This document shows positions 47,434-59,212 of a stretch of DNA of 64,000 nucleotides, piece by piece (within the stretch, counting starts at the first letter, position 1; every line of letters begins with the position of its first letter). This stretch comes from Chinchilla lanigera (Eukaryota > Chordata > Mammalia > Rodentia > Chinchillidae). Under the pieces are notes generated by a model. It saw only the letters and a list, made by a program, of their open reading frames with translations, did no database searches and was not told where the DNA came from. Made by a program: the position numbers and the translations under genes. The stretch covers positions 13,043,626 through 13,107,625 of the forward strand of contig NW_004955446.1 of NCBI RefSeq assembly GCF_000276665.1, read 5' to 3'.

Positions 47434-47562
47434 AGTGGGAGTACATTGCTGTAATCCCAGCACTCTGGGAGGCTTAAGCAAGAGGACTTCAAGTTCTAGC
47501 CAAGCCTGGGCAAATAAGCAATTTATCAAGACCCTGTCTTAAAATTAAAAAAAAAAAAAAGA
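47434..47562 (+). mobile_element. B1/Alu-like SINE
   Basis: GAGTACATTGCTGTAATCCC, AGCACTCTGGGAGGCTTAAG, AGCCTGGGCAAATAAGCAAT and CAAGACCCTGTCTTAAAATT, followed by an A14 tail. Confidence 0.88.
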
Positions 47563-47741
47563 GTCCTTTTGATAACTGGTTTCTGTTGCTCTCTTCAAGG
47601 ATACATTCATTGAAAACTATTCTGACCAAAACCTTTCTCCTAATACTATGCTCTACTCCCTCATTTTTTATGGGCACTGTTAGCCCTGGCTCTTCTTCTC
47701 ACATATGGGGGAGAAAGTCAAAGATGAAACCTTGGAAATGT

Positions 47742-47818
47742 TCTGATACTGGGGATCAAGCCAAGGGCCCCACATGCTAGGCAAGTGCTCTACCACTGAG
47801 CCTACTCTATGCCCTCCC
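47742..47818 (-). mobile_element. Older ID-like SINE
   Basis: Reverse complement of an ID body: GATACTGGGGATCAAGCCAA, then CACATGCTAGGCAAGTGCTC and TACCACTGAGCC. Poly(A) tail lost. Confidence 0.8.
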
Positions 47819-48197
47819 CTATAGCCCAACATCAACGTTTAAAAGGAGACCCTGCTAAAGATGAGAAAATAGAAGACATGGAGTGAAGCTCCAGGCTTAC
47901 CAAACTCGGTTTCTACCTTGTTAGCTCCTGCAAGCTTCTTTCTAGAGGCCCCCAGAGGCCTCAAATCACTTTATGAAGAAAGCTATGCTGAGCTGTCCAG
48001 AGTCACTTTAGGAATAATTCTAGCCGAGAATGTTACTAGAAACCAACCTCCAGCGGGTTGTCCTCTTTGGGGTTGCTCTGGCTGAGGAATCTGCCTCCTC
48101 AAAGGTCATGCTTTCTCCCAGGGGTGGTCTGCGTACAGTGATTAACCACTGAGTCAGATGGAAAGGCCTGGTCTCCTTAGCCCAACTTGGAACAACT

Positions 48198-48345
48198 CTT
48201 ATTATCTATTGCCACATAACTAATGATGCCGAAACTAGCCACTCAAAACAACAAACATTTATTATGTCTCCATGACTGGGGGTCCAGGAGTGCCTCAGCT
48301 CCAGGTTCTCAGTTTCTCATGACACTGCAGTGAGGTGGTCACATC
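48198..48345. repeat. Old dispersed repeat, same unnamed family as 40735
   Basis: TATTGCCACATAACTAATGA, CCACTCAAAACAACAAACAT and CAGTTTCTCATGACACTGCA follow the same order as the other copies. Confidence 0.5.
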
Positions 48346-49821
48346 CAAGAGGATGGGGGACCCACTTTGCTTTCCAGCCTTCTTCCTACCTGGCCTCTCT
48401 CTCCCTAGACTTAGGGTATGGCAACAGATGCTATGACCAAATCCCATTTCCACACAAAGTGGATTTCCTTACTGATTTCAGCCCAATGGTATACCTTTTT
48501 GGTCACTTTTAACTGTTAAAACACAATGACTTTCTATCCTTGAGACTTAGTGATATTATTTTCAGGGCTTTCACTTCATATCCACTTTGTGCTTCCTCTT
48601 CCCTCCTCTCTCTTCTTTTCTCATCACTCCAGCAGAATAAGGTGTGTTCTGGTGTACACACACACACACAAACACACAACCTTCTGATTATATCTTATAG
48701 GCCAGAGAGGAAGGAAATGGAAGGAAGAGGTGCCTTTGTGAGAGACCCAGCTCATTGTCCTTGTACTGAGGATGGACAGTTGGAGGTAGACAGCATCATC
48801 TGATGAGGGGTTTGTTCCTAAGCAGAACTCTAAGTGCTACAAGTTCCTTTTAAGAGCGATTCATTCTCAACTACAAGCCCAGTCTTCTATCCAGCTCCTT
48901 GGATGTGGGTCCCTTTTTGCCTAATGCGTGGCATTCCCGGACAAGGCCAAAACTCCAGCTACGGTCTACTCACCACAGCGAACTCCTAGGACTTCAGGCT
49001 TATGTAGACTCCATCTTCCAAACCCTTTGGAAACCACAACTTTGATGAGGACCATTTTGACCTCTGCTTCAGCTGGCAGGCCCCCATCACGCCATCTCTC
49101 CCCATGATAATTTTCCTGTACTCTGGTAGTACAGAGGCTGCACAGTACCCACAACTATCTGCACAGGAAGTAGCACACTGGATAATCACAAACCCATGAG
49201 TAGTTCTCATAACAACTCTCTCCCTTAACTTTGAGAATTGGAGGCAAACGGGACCCAGCCTTTGCTCTTATTCTAGGAAATAATCCTTCATGAGCATCCT
49301 ACTTCTGCATAAGGAGACATCTTCCTGCCTTTCAACCTCATTTTATAACGGAGTGTCAGGTGGTGGGGCTGGCTCTGCTTTCTGATTTCTCTTTAAGTCT
49401 TACTAGAGGGCAACTAGCCCCCACAGCTATGGTTCTAGGAATTTAAAGAATGTGACAGACTTAACTCATTTGCTCCTCAGCTGTGAGCTTTAAGTTGGCA
49501 TTTGTTACCAAGACTTAGCAGCTGTTGGCATACTTAAACGTAATCACCTTTTCCCCAAGCATACTCTGATTGGATATTGCCTATCTTGGTGAAGGGAGTC
49601 GTTATTCTTCCTGTAGAATGACCAACACTCCTGGAATGAGGGACCTTCTGACCAATCAGGAAAATTAGATGCCCTTCTTCCCAACTTCAGTGATTAACCA
49701 GGTCCTGTGAGTAATCCAAGTACCCCCCCCTCTTCACTGCCCTTGCTCTGTGAGTTAGGCTTGTTCTGACTCTCTCAGTTCTTGTATCTATACCCTTTTT
49801 CCATTCAGCAACTGTCTTATG
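48346..49821. other. Intergenic DNA, unassigned apart from a CA microsatellite
   Basis: Contains the CA repeat at 48654-48679. No repeat family or coding similarity otherwise. Confidence 0.4.
48654..48679 (+). repeat. CA dinucleotide microsatellite
   Basis: About 12 CA units with one interruption (CACAAACACAC). Confidence 0.95.
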
Positions 49822-49985
49822 CTAGTGATTCTCAACCTTTGTTTCTCACTGGAGTCACCTGGAAAGATCTAGAAACTGCTGATGCTTGGACTCATCTCCA
49901 GAAATTCTTATTTGAATGGTCTGGAAAGGGTCCCAGACAATCACCAGATGATTCTTGTATGCATTCTCTGACCTGAACCACTACT
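49822..49985 (+). mobile_element. MER5A-like hAT-Charlie relic
   Basis: TAGTGATTCTCAACCTTTGT, ACTGGAGTCACCTGGAAAGA, CTTATTTGAATGGTCTGG and the end TGACCTGAACCACTAC follow the MER5A order with inverted ends. Confidence 0.75.
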
Positions 49986-52884
49986 AATCTACATGGTCTT
50001 TCTGACTCTGGAGTTGCCCATCCTTAACACTGCAGCCAGTTATCTTTCTAAAATGCAAAGATGACCTTGTTATGGCCCTATTTGCCACTCTCATATGGAT
50101 TCTGAGGCCTTCAGCATAAATACCCCCCTCTTCAGTGCTTGGGAGATGAACTTGGTGAGGCAGTTAGGGTCTGATCATTCAGGACCTTGATTCTTGGGCT
50201 CAACTATTCACACTGCAATACTTCACATTAACCAGGATGTATGACACCTTTGCTCATTAAAAACGACTCACTGAGCACTTACCATATGCAAGGCAGTAGA
50301 TATACAATAATGAATAAAACAATCCCAGTCTCAAACCTTCTGGTGCAGAACTAGCAGACTAGGTCACTGAAGAGATCACAGTTATGTTCCCCCAACTCAG
50401 GTAGAATTAACCACACCCTTCTGTATATCTACATTACGACCTGAACATGATGATATAATAGCACTCTTATTATAGCTCTTTGTGGACATAAAACCATCAT
50501 AAAAGTACCTGCTGGTCCAGAATTGCATTGTTTGCATTATTTTATCTACGGCAATAAGCGGAGTGCTTAGTACACAGTAAATGCTCAATCAGAAGTTTAT
50601 TAAATGAAAGCAAGGAAGAATAGCTTAGTCTGACTTTCCACATATCGTTTTATGAGGATCTTGAATTCTACTCTCTTCATCTGTTCATAATATTGTACTT
50701 CTATGATTCAGCTAGAATGAATGATTGGAAGAATTTTTCAGGTATTCAGAGTGGTCTTAATCTGTCAAATGGTTATGGAGTATTTCTAGAAGAAGGAATC
50801 CTTTCACTGGGGCAGGAAAGGGTCAACTGACCCATTCTCTGTGTGGCTTCTAGAAATAAAGTATCATAAGTCATCTGTTTCTATTTTAGCAGAGATGAGA
50901 TATAGAGTATTCTAACATCATCTTTTATGAAGGCTATTAGAATGTTCAAAGACATTCAGAAGATAACAAAATGGCCCTTTTAATGTAGAATGAAAGTGGT
51001 GGTCAAGCTTGTGTTCTTGATTAAGGGTTATAGCCCCTTACTTTTCTGCTAGTTCCTGGCAAGAACACAAGTTGAGAGTCATTAAAAGACCTGTGGAATT
51101 CAACTGAGCCCTGGCAGGTTTCCATTCAGCTCCCCAGTGGGAATTCTCCAACACTGTAGCTCAAACTGGTGCAAATCCTTAACTTCAACAATGCTTCCCT
51201 GGAGCAGGAAGAGCCTCTTGTTACCTCCTCAAGGTGTCCTCCTACCTCACCAATTACTCTAGAAGAGAGCACTCTTTCAATACAGTAGGATTTTACTCTA
51301 ATTTCTCAGTGTAAAAGATTTCCTATTTTCTTCTGAGGTGGGGCATGCAGTAGTTTAGGCTGTACACAGCTCTATAGCCTATAGCTCAGTCTCAACCAAT
51401 CAGTCTCTTGCATTGGTTTTTCACTCTCTTTTACTTATATACTTGGGCCCTCTGCCCCTTTAAGTAACCAGAATTTTGGTAGTAATTCATTATGAGCCCT
51501 AATTGCTTTATTTTTATTTTCATTCTCTTCTAAAAAATTATTAATTAAAAGCATCAGCAATAGCAAGGTGCTACTGATTCCAGTTACTCCTGTACTACTC
51601 CACTGTAGTGTCCATACATTATTTCCCAAGGTCGCTTGTTAAGAGTTATCAGCCATCCTAGTTGGCTGATGTGGGAATGAAAGTTTTAGTATAGGGCTAA
51701 CCGAGATGGTTAATCACCCTATACCAGATATCTAGAATAATAAGGGACTAAAGATTCCAGGATGGAAAAAGAGGAGAGAATAAATGCTAGAGAGAAAATG
51801 AAAGGAAGAAAAATAGATTGGCAAAACATAAGACAGGGAGCAGGACTTGAGGAAGAGAAAAATATAAGAAGGAACATTAAAAAAAAAGACAGAATCTGGG
51901 GCAAATGAAACCTTAGAGATCTAGTAAACATATCTAAGAACAATCATAGAAGAATTAAAGACAAACAGAAGCAGAATAACTATACATGTTATGTTGATGA
52001 GCAGTGAATAGGCAGGGAATAAAGAAAAAGATGTGCTAAAATATATCCTTCTATGTATGGTTATTTCTTTTCTTTCACAGTGTCATTTTTGGAAGATACA
52101 GTCTGTCTCTTTCCTGCTGTAATATACAAAACACAACATCATATAATGTTCAAAGAAAATAAAAGCAGGGACAAATCAGTTCAAAATTGTCACTTATATG
52201 GAAGTAGTTTTCCTTTCTTTCTCAGAGTGATGCTATCATCTTTGGGAAATTACCAGTTCAGCTTCCATTTACTCTGGCCCCTTAGAGCAGCTGTAATTTT
52301 GTTAAAGTCCTGGAGTTAATGAGCTATGTAAGTAATATCTACAGTTCTATTTAATCATTATGCAATAATTGCCCTAATCTCAGTATTTGGGGTTTTTCCC
52401 CCTCTTGCCTTTCTGCTTTTTTTTTTTTCTTCATTAAGGGGCATACTATTTGATCATCTTTGTCTTGTAGTTAGTATTTCTATCGTATAAGTTGGCATTT
52501 ATGGAAAAAGAAAACATAAGAAGAAACATTTAAATGAGAGAAGACACCACTTCTTTGGTCAAAAAAATATAAAACCATTTGCTCTAGGAATGTGGCCTTT
52601 AGGATGGTAGAGGAGGGGACCGAGGGCAGAAATACATATCACAGAGCATCCTGAGCCAGGCTGGCCACTGAGGAAATGGATGAAACCTCTCTCAAAAAAA
52701 CTGAGTCCTGGCAAATGAGGAACACCACGGAATGGCTCATGGGGTGTGGAGGTGGAGCACAGTGTTCTCCAATAACCCCGGCTGTAATTATGTGAGCTGA
52801 TCCACAAACACAGAGCACTATCGCCGTTACTTACAGAGGCTGTCTTACTCAGAATCTCCAGAAGGTTCATTGGTGATTGCCCAG
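49986..52884. other. Intergenic DNA, mostly unassigned
   Basis: A reverse L2-like block is possible at 50255-50345 (GAGCACTTACCATATGCAAG, ACAATAATGAATAAAAC), and an L2/MIR tail at 50560-50610. No coding similarity, including in the 151-codon minus frame at 52559-53014. Confidence 0.4.
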
Positions 52885-53105
52885 GACTGGAGGCAAGGGA
52901 GGTTGAAGAATAATGGTTAATGGGGTATAGGGTTTCTCTCTGAGGTAATGAAAATGTCCTAAAATTGATTGTGGTGGTGGTGTATAATTCTGGAGATACA
53001 CAAAAACCGTACACTTTATTTTTTAAAAATTCTTTTCAAAATTGCACACTTTAATGGTTACATTATGGTTTGTGAATTATTTCTCAGTAAAGCTATTCTT
53101 GGGGG
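52885..53105 (+). repeat. Old L1 (L1M-type) 3' UTR end
   Basis: ATGGGGTATAGGGTTTCTCT, GAAAATGTCCTAAAATTGAT, GTACACTTTATTTTTT and GAATTATTTCTCAGTAAAGC keep the order of the old L1 3' UTR. Confidence 0.75.
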
Positions 53106-53289
53106 AAAAAGCTTGATCCACAGGCTTATTTTCTTCCTGTCTTTCCTGAGTGTAGTACTGGTTAGGAAGAAACCTTCAAAGATACGTAAGCATAAGATCA
53201 GGCTACTGGAGGAGTTCCGACATGAGTGGGACCTTAGAAGGCTTTCTTACCGATTCCTTTAGAAAGAAACTGAATTGGCATCTGACTGC

Positions 53290-53710
53290 ATGTTGTGAGT
53301 TAAATTGTGTCCTCAGAAAGAGATGTTGGAAGAGCTAACCTAATACCTGTGAATGTGACCTTACGGGAAATGCTAATGTCTTTGCAGAAACAACCAAGCT
53401 AATATGAGGTCATGTCCAATTAAGGCAACCCCTAATCCACTGTCATTGCTGTCCCTATGAGAAGTGAAAACACAGGCACACAGGAAAAAGACAGCCAAGT
53501 GACGATACAGGCAAAAATTAGAGCAATGGTGTGTACAAGCCAGGGGATGCCATTAGCAGAAGTTTGGAGAAAAGAAAGGAACAGGTTCCCTCTCAGAGTC
53601 TTCAGAAAGAACCTATATGACCAACTCTTTAATTTTGTCCTTCCAGCTCCAATACTATAAGAAAATATGTTTTGCTGTTTTAATCCAACCACTCACAGCA
53701 GCCCTAGAAA
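53290..53710 (+). mobile_element. MaLR-type LTR
   Basis: TGAGTTAAATTGTGTCCTCA, ACCTGTGAATGTGACCTTAC, TCTTTGCAGAAACAACCAAG, ACTGTCATTGCTGTCCCTAT and CAAGCCAGGGGATGCCATTA follow MLT/MER-type LTR order throughout. Related to 12560-12957. Confidence 0.85.
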
Positions 53711-54136
53711 AGTAAATGAGGAGGATCAGGGACAGAATGTCCAGAAAGAAAAGCAGATTCCTGCCAGTTCTATTGGTTCCAGGCTGTTAAGTGGTGTTGC
53801 TGCCATCAGGGCTTTAATGACCCCACTAAAAAGGCCACTTTCCCTCAGCAACCCTAGAAGGCAATCAACAGGAAAGAGTCCTTCTGTATGAACCTGAGGC
53901 AGCCCCCCTAACACAGCTCGTAAAGGACAATGTTCATGGCAGCTGGGTCAAACAAATTCTCTGTTCTTGTATTCTATCAAGTGTCTCAAATTGTACCATA
54001 TTTTAGTTGTTTTTTTTTTTTTTTTAGTTTGTTTTATATTTGTTCTGTGACTTCTGTAGTATAGGTATTGGGTTTTTTTCTTAGAATTTTTGTTTGCCTT
54101 TATTTCCTCTTATTTTCAAAAATGTATATAGCTAAA

Positions 54137-54210
54137 TTGCTAAGTCACCCACGTAGGGCTTGAACCTGCAATCCTCCTGCCTCAGCCTCCCAGTACCACA
54201 CATCCACAAA
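54137..54210 (-). mobile_element. B1-like SINE fragment
   Basis: TTGAACCTGCAATCCTCCTG followed by CCTCAGCCTCCCAGTACCA is a reverse B1-type piece lacking both ends. Confidence 0.65.
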
Positions 54211-54610
54211 AATGTCCAGATTCCTCATCGTATCATTTGGTATAAGGAATGACTTTAAGGTAATCTGAATTCTCAAAGTTCTTCATCTTCCTGTTCTAAT
54301 TTGAACTAAGTCTTTTGACTTGCTTCAGCCAGCATCTGGAATGTTTTTCTCTTTGTTCTCTCAAGAGATGTGCTGTTACATGTCACTTGGATCCCTAGAG
54401 AAAAAAATCTTGAATTAGCACCCCTTCCACACTTCCCTATGCGCTCTTATTTTGGAATTCCCGTATAATGGACAGTATTAGAGAAAAATTAAGAGGCAAA
54501 GAGAATTAATTGAAGAAATATGCTGTCCATTTTTATGAAATAATTTCCACAAGGCAGAACAGCAATAACAGTAACAAAATGGTATTTTAGCAATTATTTA
54601 AATTCTACTA

Positions 54611-54705
54611 GGGCTGGGGATGTAGCACAATGGGGCGGTGCCTACCTAGCAAGTGCGAGGCCCTGAGTTCAATTCACGGTACCAAAAAAGAAAAAAAAAA
54701 GCTTC
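54611..54705 (+). mobile_element. ID-like SINE
   Basis: GGGCTGGGGATGTAGCACAA … CAAGTGCGAGGCCCTGAGTT … CACGGTACC with an A-rich tail. Target duplication TTTAAATTCTACTA at about 54597-54610 and 54706-54719. Confidence 0.94.
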
Positions 54706-54719
54706 TTTAAATTCTACTA

Positions 54720-55485
54720 TCCCTTTTGTGTTTCTAGATTGCTCCCTTTTAAAGCAAATGGTTCTTGTTTTATAGGTTAAATACATTCTTGATTCTTGAT
54801 CAAAAAAAAAAGATTTAAAAAAATCTCTTCTGTCCTCAAATTATCTTCACTTTTGCTAGAATGATATTTTTTATTGGTTCCTTCTAGTCCTTTTCATTAT
54901 ATTATTATTGCCTATTGGCTTTACTAAATAGTGGGGTTTCAATGCATATAATATATTTTGATCATATCCATCCCCCATTATACTTTCTTTCAACTGTCTC
55001 CCCCTCCCCCTTATTCCTATCCTCTCCTTGTGTTTTAGTGCAATTTCCTCTTGAGGCTAGGGTTTCTGTCTGTATTTAGGAAGGAAGGCCTGGGTTCCAC
55101 GGAGAGTGGCTCCCCCCAGGCCTCTCCCTACACTGATGCAGGCTGAGGGTGTCAGTGGCAGCTTTCATTACAGGGCCAGCCTCTGGGACCTCCCTTAAAC
55201 ACCAAACTGAGGAGGTCTGTGTCCTGGGACCAAAGGCCTCAGCAGGAGCCCTGGGAAGTGATGTAACAACCTCTGTTCTTGGCCCTTGGGCTTCCTTCCT
55301 TGGCCATTCTCCTGCAGGGCTTCCTTTCATTGATTGCCCTGCTTTCCACTACTCCTCCCCACACGTGCTGGAAGGACCTCCCACTGCAGCCTTCTGTTGT
55401 TCATCACAGAATCCCCTTTCGCAGTAGGACACTAGTACTTTAAAAACATGTTTTGCTGTATTGGCTCAAGGATTGTGGAATGTTA
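54720..55485. other. Intergenic DNA, possibly part of a reverse rodent L1
   Basis: CATATAATATATTTTGATCA followed by pyrimidine-rich CTGTCTCCCCCTCCCCCTTA resembles a block found at rodent L1 ends in antisense. Too weak for a firm call. The GC-rich 55090-55420 part is unassigned. Confidence 0.3.
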
Positions 55486-55888
55486 AATATTATGGCTTGT
55501 GTCTAGATGTCCCCAGAAAGCCTCATGCAGTCACGGGTGGGCCTTTTTCAGAGGTGGCTGGATCTAGAGTGTGTGATGCTGGAATTGATTTATGATGCAA
55601 TGCTAGGATCAAGGGCACTAGGATTAAGGGTGTGAGTGCTACTTGCCCTGAGTAGCCTGGATAAGATATAAGGGATAGAAAGAACTGTGGTCATCCCTTG
55701 TTGCCTTGTTCTCTTCTGCCTGCCATGTACTGTTTCTCCACTGTGATGTCCCTCTGCCATACCACCCTGCCTTGGAGCCAGCTGATTTTGGACTGAAACC
55801 TCTACAAACTGTGAGCTGAGTAAGCCTTTTCCTCTTTAAATTTGGGTGTTGAGTATTTTGTCTCAGCAATGAGAGAAAAGTAACAAAG
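55486..55888 (+). mobile_element. Rodent MaLR-type LTR, probably solo
   Basis: Starts TATTATGGCTTGTGTCTAGA and ends TTTTGTCTCAGCAATGAGAG plus AAAAGTAACAAAGA. The short sequence GTTAA occurs on both sides. Same family as 58379 by its 5' and 3' blocks. No internal retroviral region. Confidence 0.82.
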
Positions 55889-55952
55889 ATGTTAAACTTC
55901 CCTGTTTCCTAAGTACTAAATGCTGGGAAGCACTAGGCATAGCAATGATCTC

Positions 55953-56041
55953 TCTCTCTTTTTTTTTTGGTACAAGGAATCGAATTCAGGACCTTGCGCT
56001 TGCCAGGCAGGTGCTTGTGCCACTGAGCTATATCCCCGGCC
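55953..56041 (-). mobile_element. Young ID-like SINE
   Basis: GGTACAAGGAATCGAATTCA … CAGGCAGGTGCTTGTGCCAC … GCTATATCCCCGGCC. Target duplication CATAGCAATGRTCTC at 55938-55952 and 56042-56056. Confidence 0.93.
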
Positions 56042-56179
56042 CATAGCAATGGTCTCCGATGGAGAATTATTCCCTGACTTGTCTGCTCATAAATAGCCTA
56101 GGGGATACCATCTAAATAGAGTCAAGTTGCTTCCCACCCTGACCCCAAATCAAATTCTCTACTGAAGGGACCTAAAAAT

Positions 56180-56520
56180 CTCTAGACAGTGATTTCTAGT
56201 GCTTGGGACCAGAAGCATTTCAGATTTTGTGTTTTGGTTTTCTTTTTTTTTTTTTCAGATTCTAGACCATTTGAAACTACATAATGAGGTATCTTGGGGA
56301 TGAGGCCCAAGTCTAAATATGAAAGTCATTTATATCTCATACACAAGGCCTGAAGGTAATTTTATACAGTATTTTAAATGCACCTGGGTTTTAACTACAA
56401 TTTATCATGTCAGGTCAGGCATAGAATCTTCCAATTGAGGTATCATGCTAACACTCAAAAAGTTTTAGATTTTAGAGCATCTCAGATTTTGAATTTTCAG
56501 ATTAGAGATCTTCAAATTAT
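56180..56520 (+). mobile_element. TcMar-Tigger-type DNA transposon relic
   Basis: CTTGGGACCAGAAGCATTTC, TGAGGTATCTTGGGGATGAG, GGCCTGAAGGTAATTTTATA and the end TTTTAGAGCATCTCAGATTT correspond to a known Tigger-type MITE in reverse. The inverted ends share AGATTTTG-type sequence. Confidence 0.65.
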
Positions 56521-57039
56521 ATTTAATAAGAGCTCCTGCTGATTGTTTCAACCAGAAAATTTTCCAAAGCAGTGAGTAGGCCTTCTCTCCTTCCCTAATT
56601 TCTCAACTATTTGTTATCATTCAGAATTTGGCTATGGTCTGAGGTCACATGATAAGCCCTGCCTAGTCTCTGCAGTGCCCCTTAAAAACTACAAAAGAGA
56701 AATTTGTCATTAAGTTGGACTGAAAGGTAGGAGAAATAAATAAATTTGCCTGGTCTGTGCTTTTTTTCTTTTAACTAGAAATGTTTTAGATGGGAATATT
56801 ATCTCTTAAAACTTACTGTGACTTAAATGACATTTTATCTTTTGTGTCAAGAAGAATGTTCTACAACTCATTTCTTGCCATGAAAGAGCTTTTTACTTTA
56901 GCATTGGTGCATTTTTGAAGGTGTACTGCATACTATTATGTGAAGCAATGTATAGTTTTAAGATTTTGTTTCAATAAACAAAGCTAGAAATAGAGAATTT
57001 TGGAAATGACCAGATGGACCACAAAAATAAACAGTAAAG

Positions 57040-57240
57040 ATGAGTGTCATGACCCACACCTGTAATCCCAGGACTCTAGGGGGCTGAGGCAGGAGGATCA
57101 CAAGTTTGACCTAGCCTGGGCAACATAGTAACTTAGCAAGACCCTATCTCAAAATAAATGGTGAAAAAGGGCTAGGGAAATAGCTCGGTGTACTGTAGCA
57201 AGGGATCAATCTGCAGAACCACAATAAACAAACAAACAAA
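57040..57240 (+). mobile_element. Composite B1 + ID SINE
   Basis: B1-type body (CACACCTGTAATCCCAGGAC … AGGCAGGAGGATCACAAG … TAGCAAGACCCTATCTCAAA), then GGGCTAGGGAAATAGCTCGG and GGATCAATCTGCAGAACCAC, a decayed ID unit, then (CAAA)n. The dimer resembles composites known from sciurid-type rodents. Confidence 0.78.
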
Positions 57241-57534
57241 CTGGAAATTGGCAAAGTAGGAGTTCAAACCCCTGCCTGTCTACATTTGTTTGCTTTCAAA
57301 GTCTACCTTCCAAATTGTTCTCTTCTTTGCCATGAAGTTATATTCTTTGGAAGTTTCATTATTTTCCCTTGTCCCAGAGGTAAAGTTAATTCATGGAGTT
57401 AGCACTTAAAGAGATTATTAAGAATTTTCTGGCAAATTTTAAAAAATCAGTTTCACAAGAAATAAATTGTATCTCATTCAATAGCAACAGAAGATTAAAG
57501 CCATTTGAGTTTTTCAGGTTTCAAATGTTACTAG

Positions 57535-57578
57535 GAGACCCTGTCTCAAAAAGACAAAAAAAAAAAAAAAAAAAAAAA
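57535..57578 (+). mobile_element. Extremely 5'-truncated B1: last about 22 bases plus poly(A)
   Basis: Only GAGACCCTGTCTCAAAAAGAC and an A run of about 23 remain, flanked by GTTACTAG at 57527-57534 and 57579-57586. Confidence 0.85.
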
Positions 57579-57586
57579 GTTACTAG

Positions 57587-58373
57587 AATTAGAGGATGTG
57601 CAGCTTGGAGAGAGAAAACAAGGGCTGAGGGCAATTCGGCCTACTGGAAAGCAGAGCATTTGAAGAGGGTGTTTTATGCTTGGCAGTTGCTTTGAAGAGC
57701 ACAGCAACACTGGTGCTGGGCCTCACAGAGGGGGTTGCTGGTGGCTTTGTTGGTGGCAGTACCTCACCTGGGAGAGAAGGAAAGAGGACAGGCTTTCCAA
57801 ATTGAGCCCTAGGCTGCTTCTCCAGTTCAAATTAGAAAATCAGTGCATTTTGCGATGCACTGAAAGTTAGCCAACCTTTGAGAAAAACCATGTTGTTTGC
57901 ACTTATTGCATTTTATAGAATCATAGCCTCTTGGGTCTATTAGTCCTGAAAATTCTGGCTACTTTGGAATAACCCAATAGAGATGGAATGTGTTCTTCAG
58001 AAGAATAAATCCACTTGCTTTCCAGTGACACTGTGAAATCCTACATAGGTACTCTACACCGGGCTTTATCTCAAGGCATCATGATGGTCATTTATTAAGT
58101 GTTACAGTTACAGAATGTTTTATACATGTGTTTAGATCCTTTTCTGATTATAAAATAATTTGTATTCTATATTTCTACAATTAAATACAAAGGGAAAGAT
58201 CCTAAAATCCCAATACATAATCACTTTTGACATTTTCAAAACTACTCTTTGATTCTTGTATACAATAGATTATGACATCATATAATTATGAAACACTACA
58301 CTCCCATTAAAATCATGCCCTAAATAAAGACTTACTGATAGGACTATCACTGAAATTAAGGGTAGAATTTTAA
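57587..58373. other. Intergenic DNA with no recognised element
   Basis: No coding similarity. AT-rich after 57880. Confidence 0.4.
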
Positions 58374-58378
58374 ATACC

Positions 58379-58728
58379 TGTTATGGTTTGTGTCTGTGTG
58401 TCCCTCCAAAGCCTCATGCAGTCATGGGGCAGGCTTTTAGAGTTTGATTGATTATGGGTGTGAGAGCTACACCCACCCTCGGGTGGATAGTTCGCAAATG
58501 TAAGGAAGAGGAAGAGGATGCTTGAGGCCATTCCGCCCTTTTGTGCTTGTTGCTTTGGCTGTGTTCTGCCGCTGTGAGCTGTAGCCCTCTGCCATGTGCC
58601 ACTCTGCCTTGTAACCTGCCAAGTATGGACTAAAACCTCCACAAAGTGTAAGTGAAATAAACAGTTCCTCCCTTAATTTTGGGCATCAGGTATTTTGTCC
58701 CAGCAATGAGAGAAAAGTAACCAAGACA
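58379..58728 (+). mobile_element. Solo MaLR-type LTR with 5-bp target duplication
   Basis: Begins TGTTATGGTTTGTGTCTGTG and ends AGTAACCAAGACA (TG…CA). ATACC flanks at 58374-58378 and 58729-58733. 350 bp with AATAAA (in GTGAAATAAACAG). No second LTR or internal region nearby, hence a solo LTR. Confidence 0.9.
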
Positions 58729-58733
58729 ATACC

Positions 58734-59212
58734 TTTTCATACATTAAATTACATCTCCATTTATTGTAACTGCTACCATTACTAAGCTAAACTCTATATA
58801 ACGGGATCGCATACAAAGCTTTTTACTCTGTTCCGTGGATTGTTCCATGGAGTGTGGCTAGCATTGTTTTAATGACTATAGCATTATAAAATAGTTTACA
58901 TGTGTACTTGAAACAGCTTCCAAGTATTCTAGAGCTGTGATGGAAAATATAATCTGGAATGAATAACTCTGAAAACCAACAAAAAATAAATGTAAAAAGT
59001 TTTCTTATTCAGATATATTTTGGGGTGAATTCAATTAAGAGATGTGTACAAATTTTCATTAGTTCCCCAATACCTATACTCAATATGTATTACTAGTTAA
59101 TATAAGGTGGATTTTGTTAATTTCAAGATAAACACAAGAATCTCTAATAATTAGCCATATACTTTTGCTTTGACAAGATATCCATGTAACTAGAACTCAT
59201 TTTTTCTCTTGT
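58734..59212. other. Intergenic DNA with no recognised element
   Basis: AT-rich, no repeat or coding similarity. Confidence 0.4.

Noticed and set aside
52559..53014. 151-codon minus-strand frame
   Set aside because: It overlaps an old L1 3' UTR and shows no recognisable protein family.
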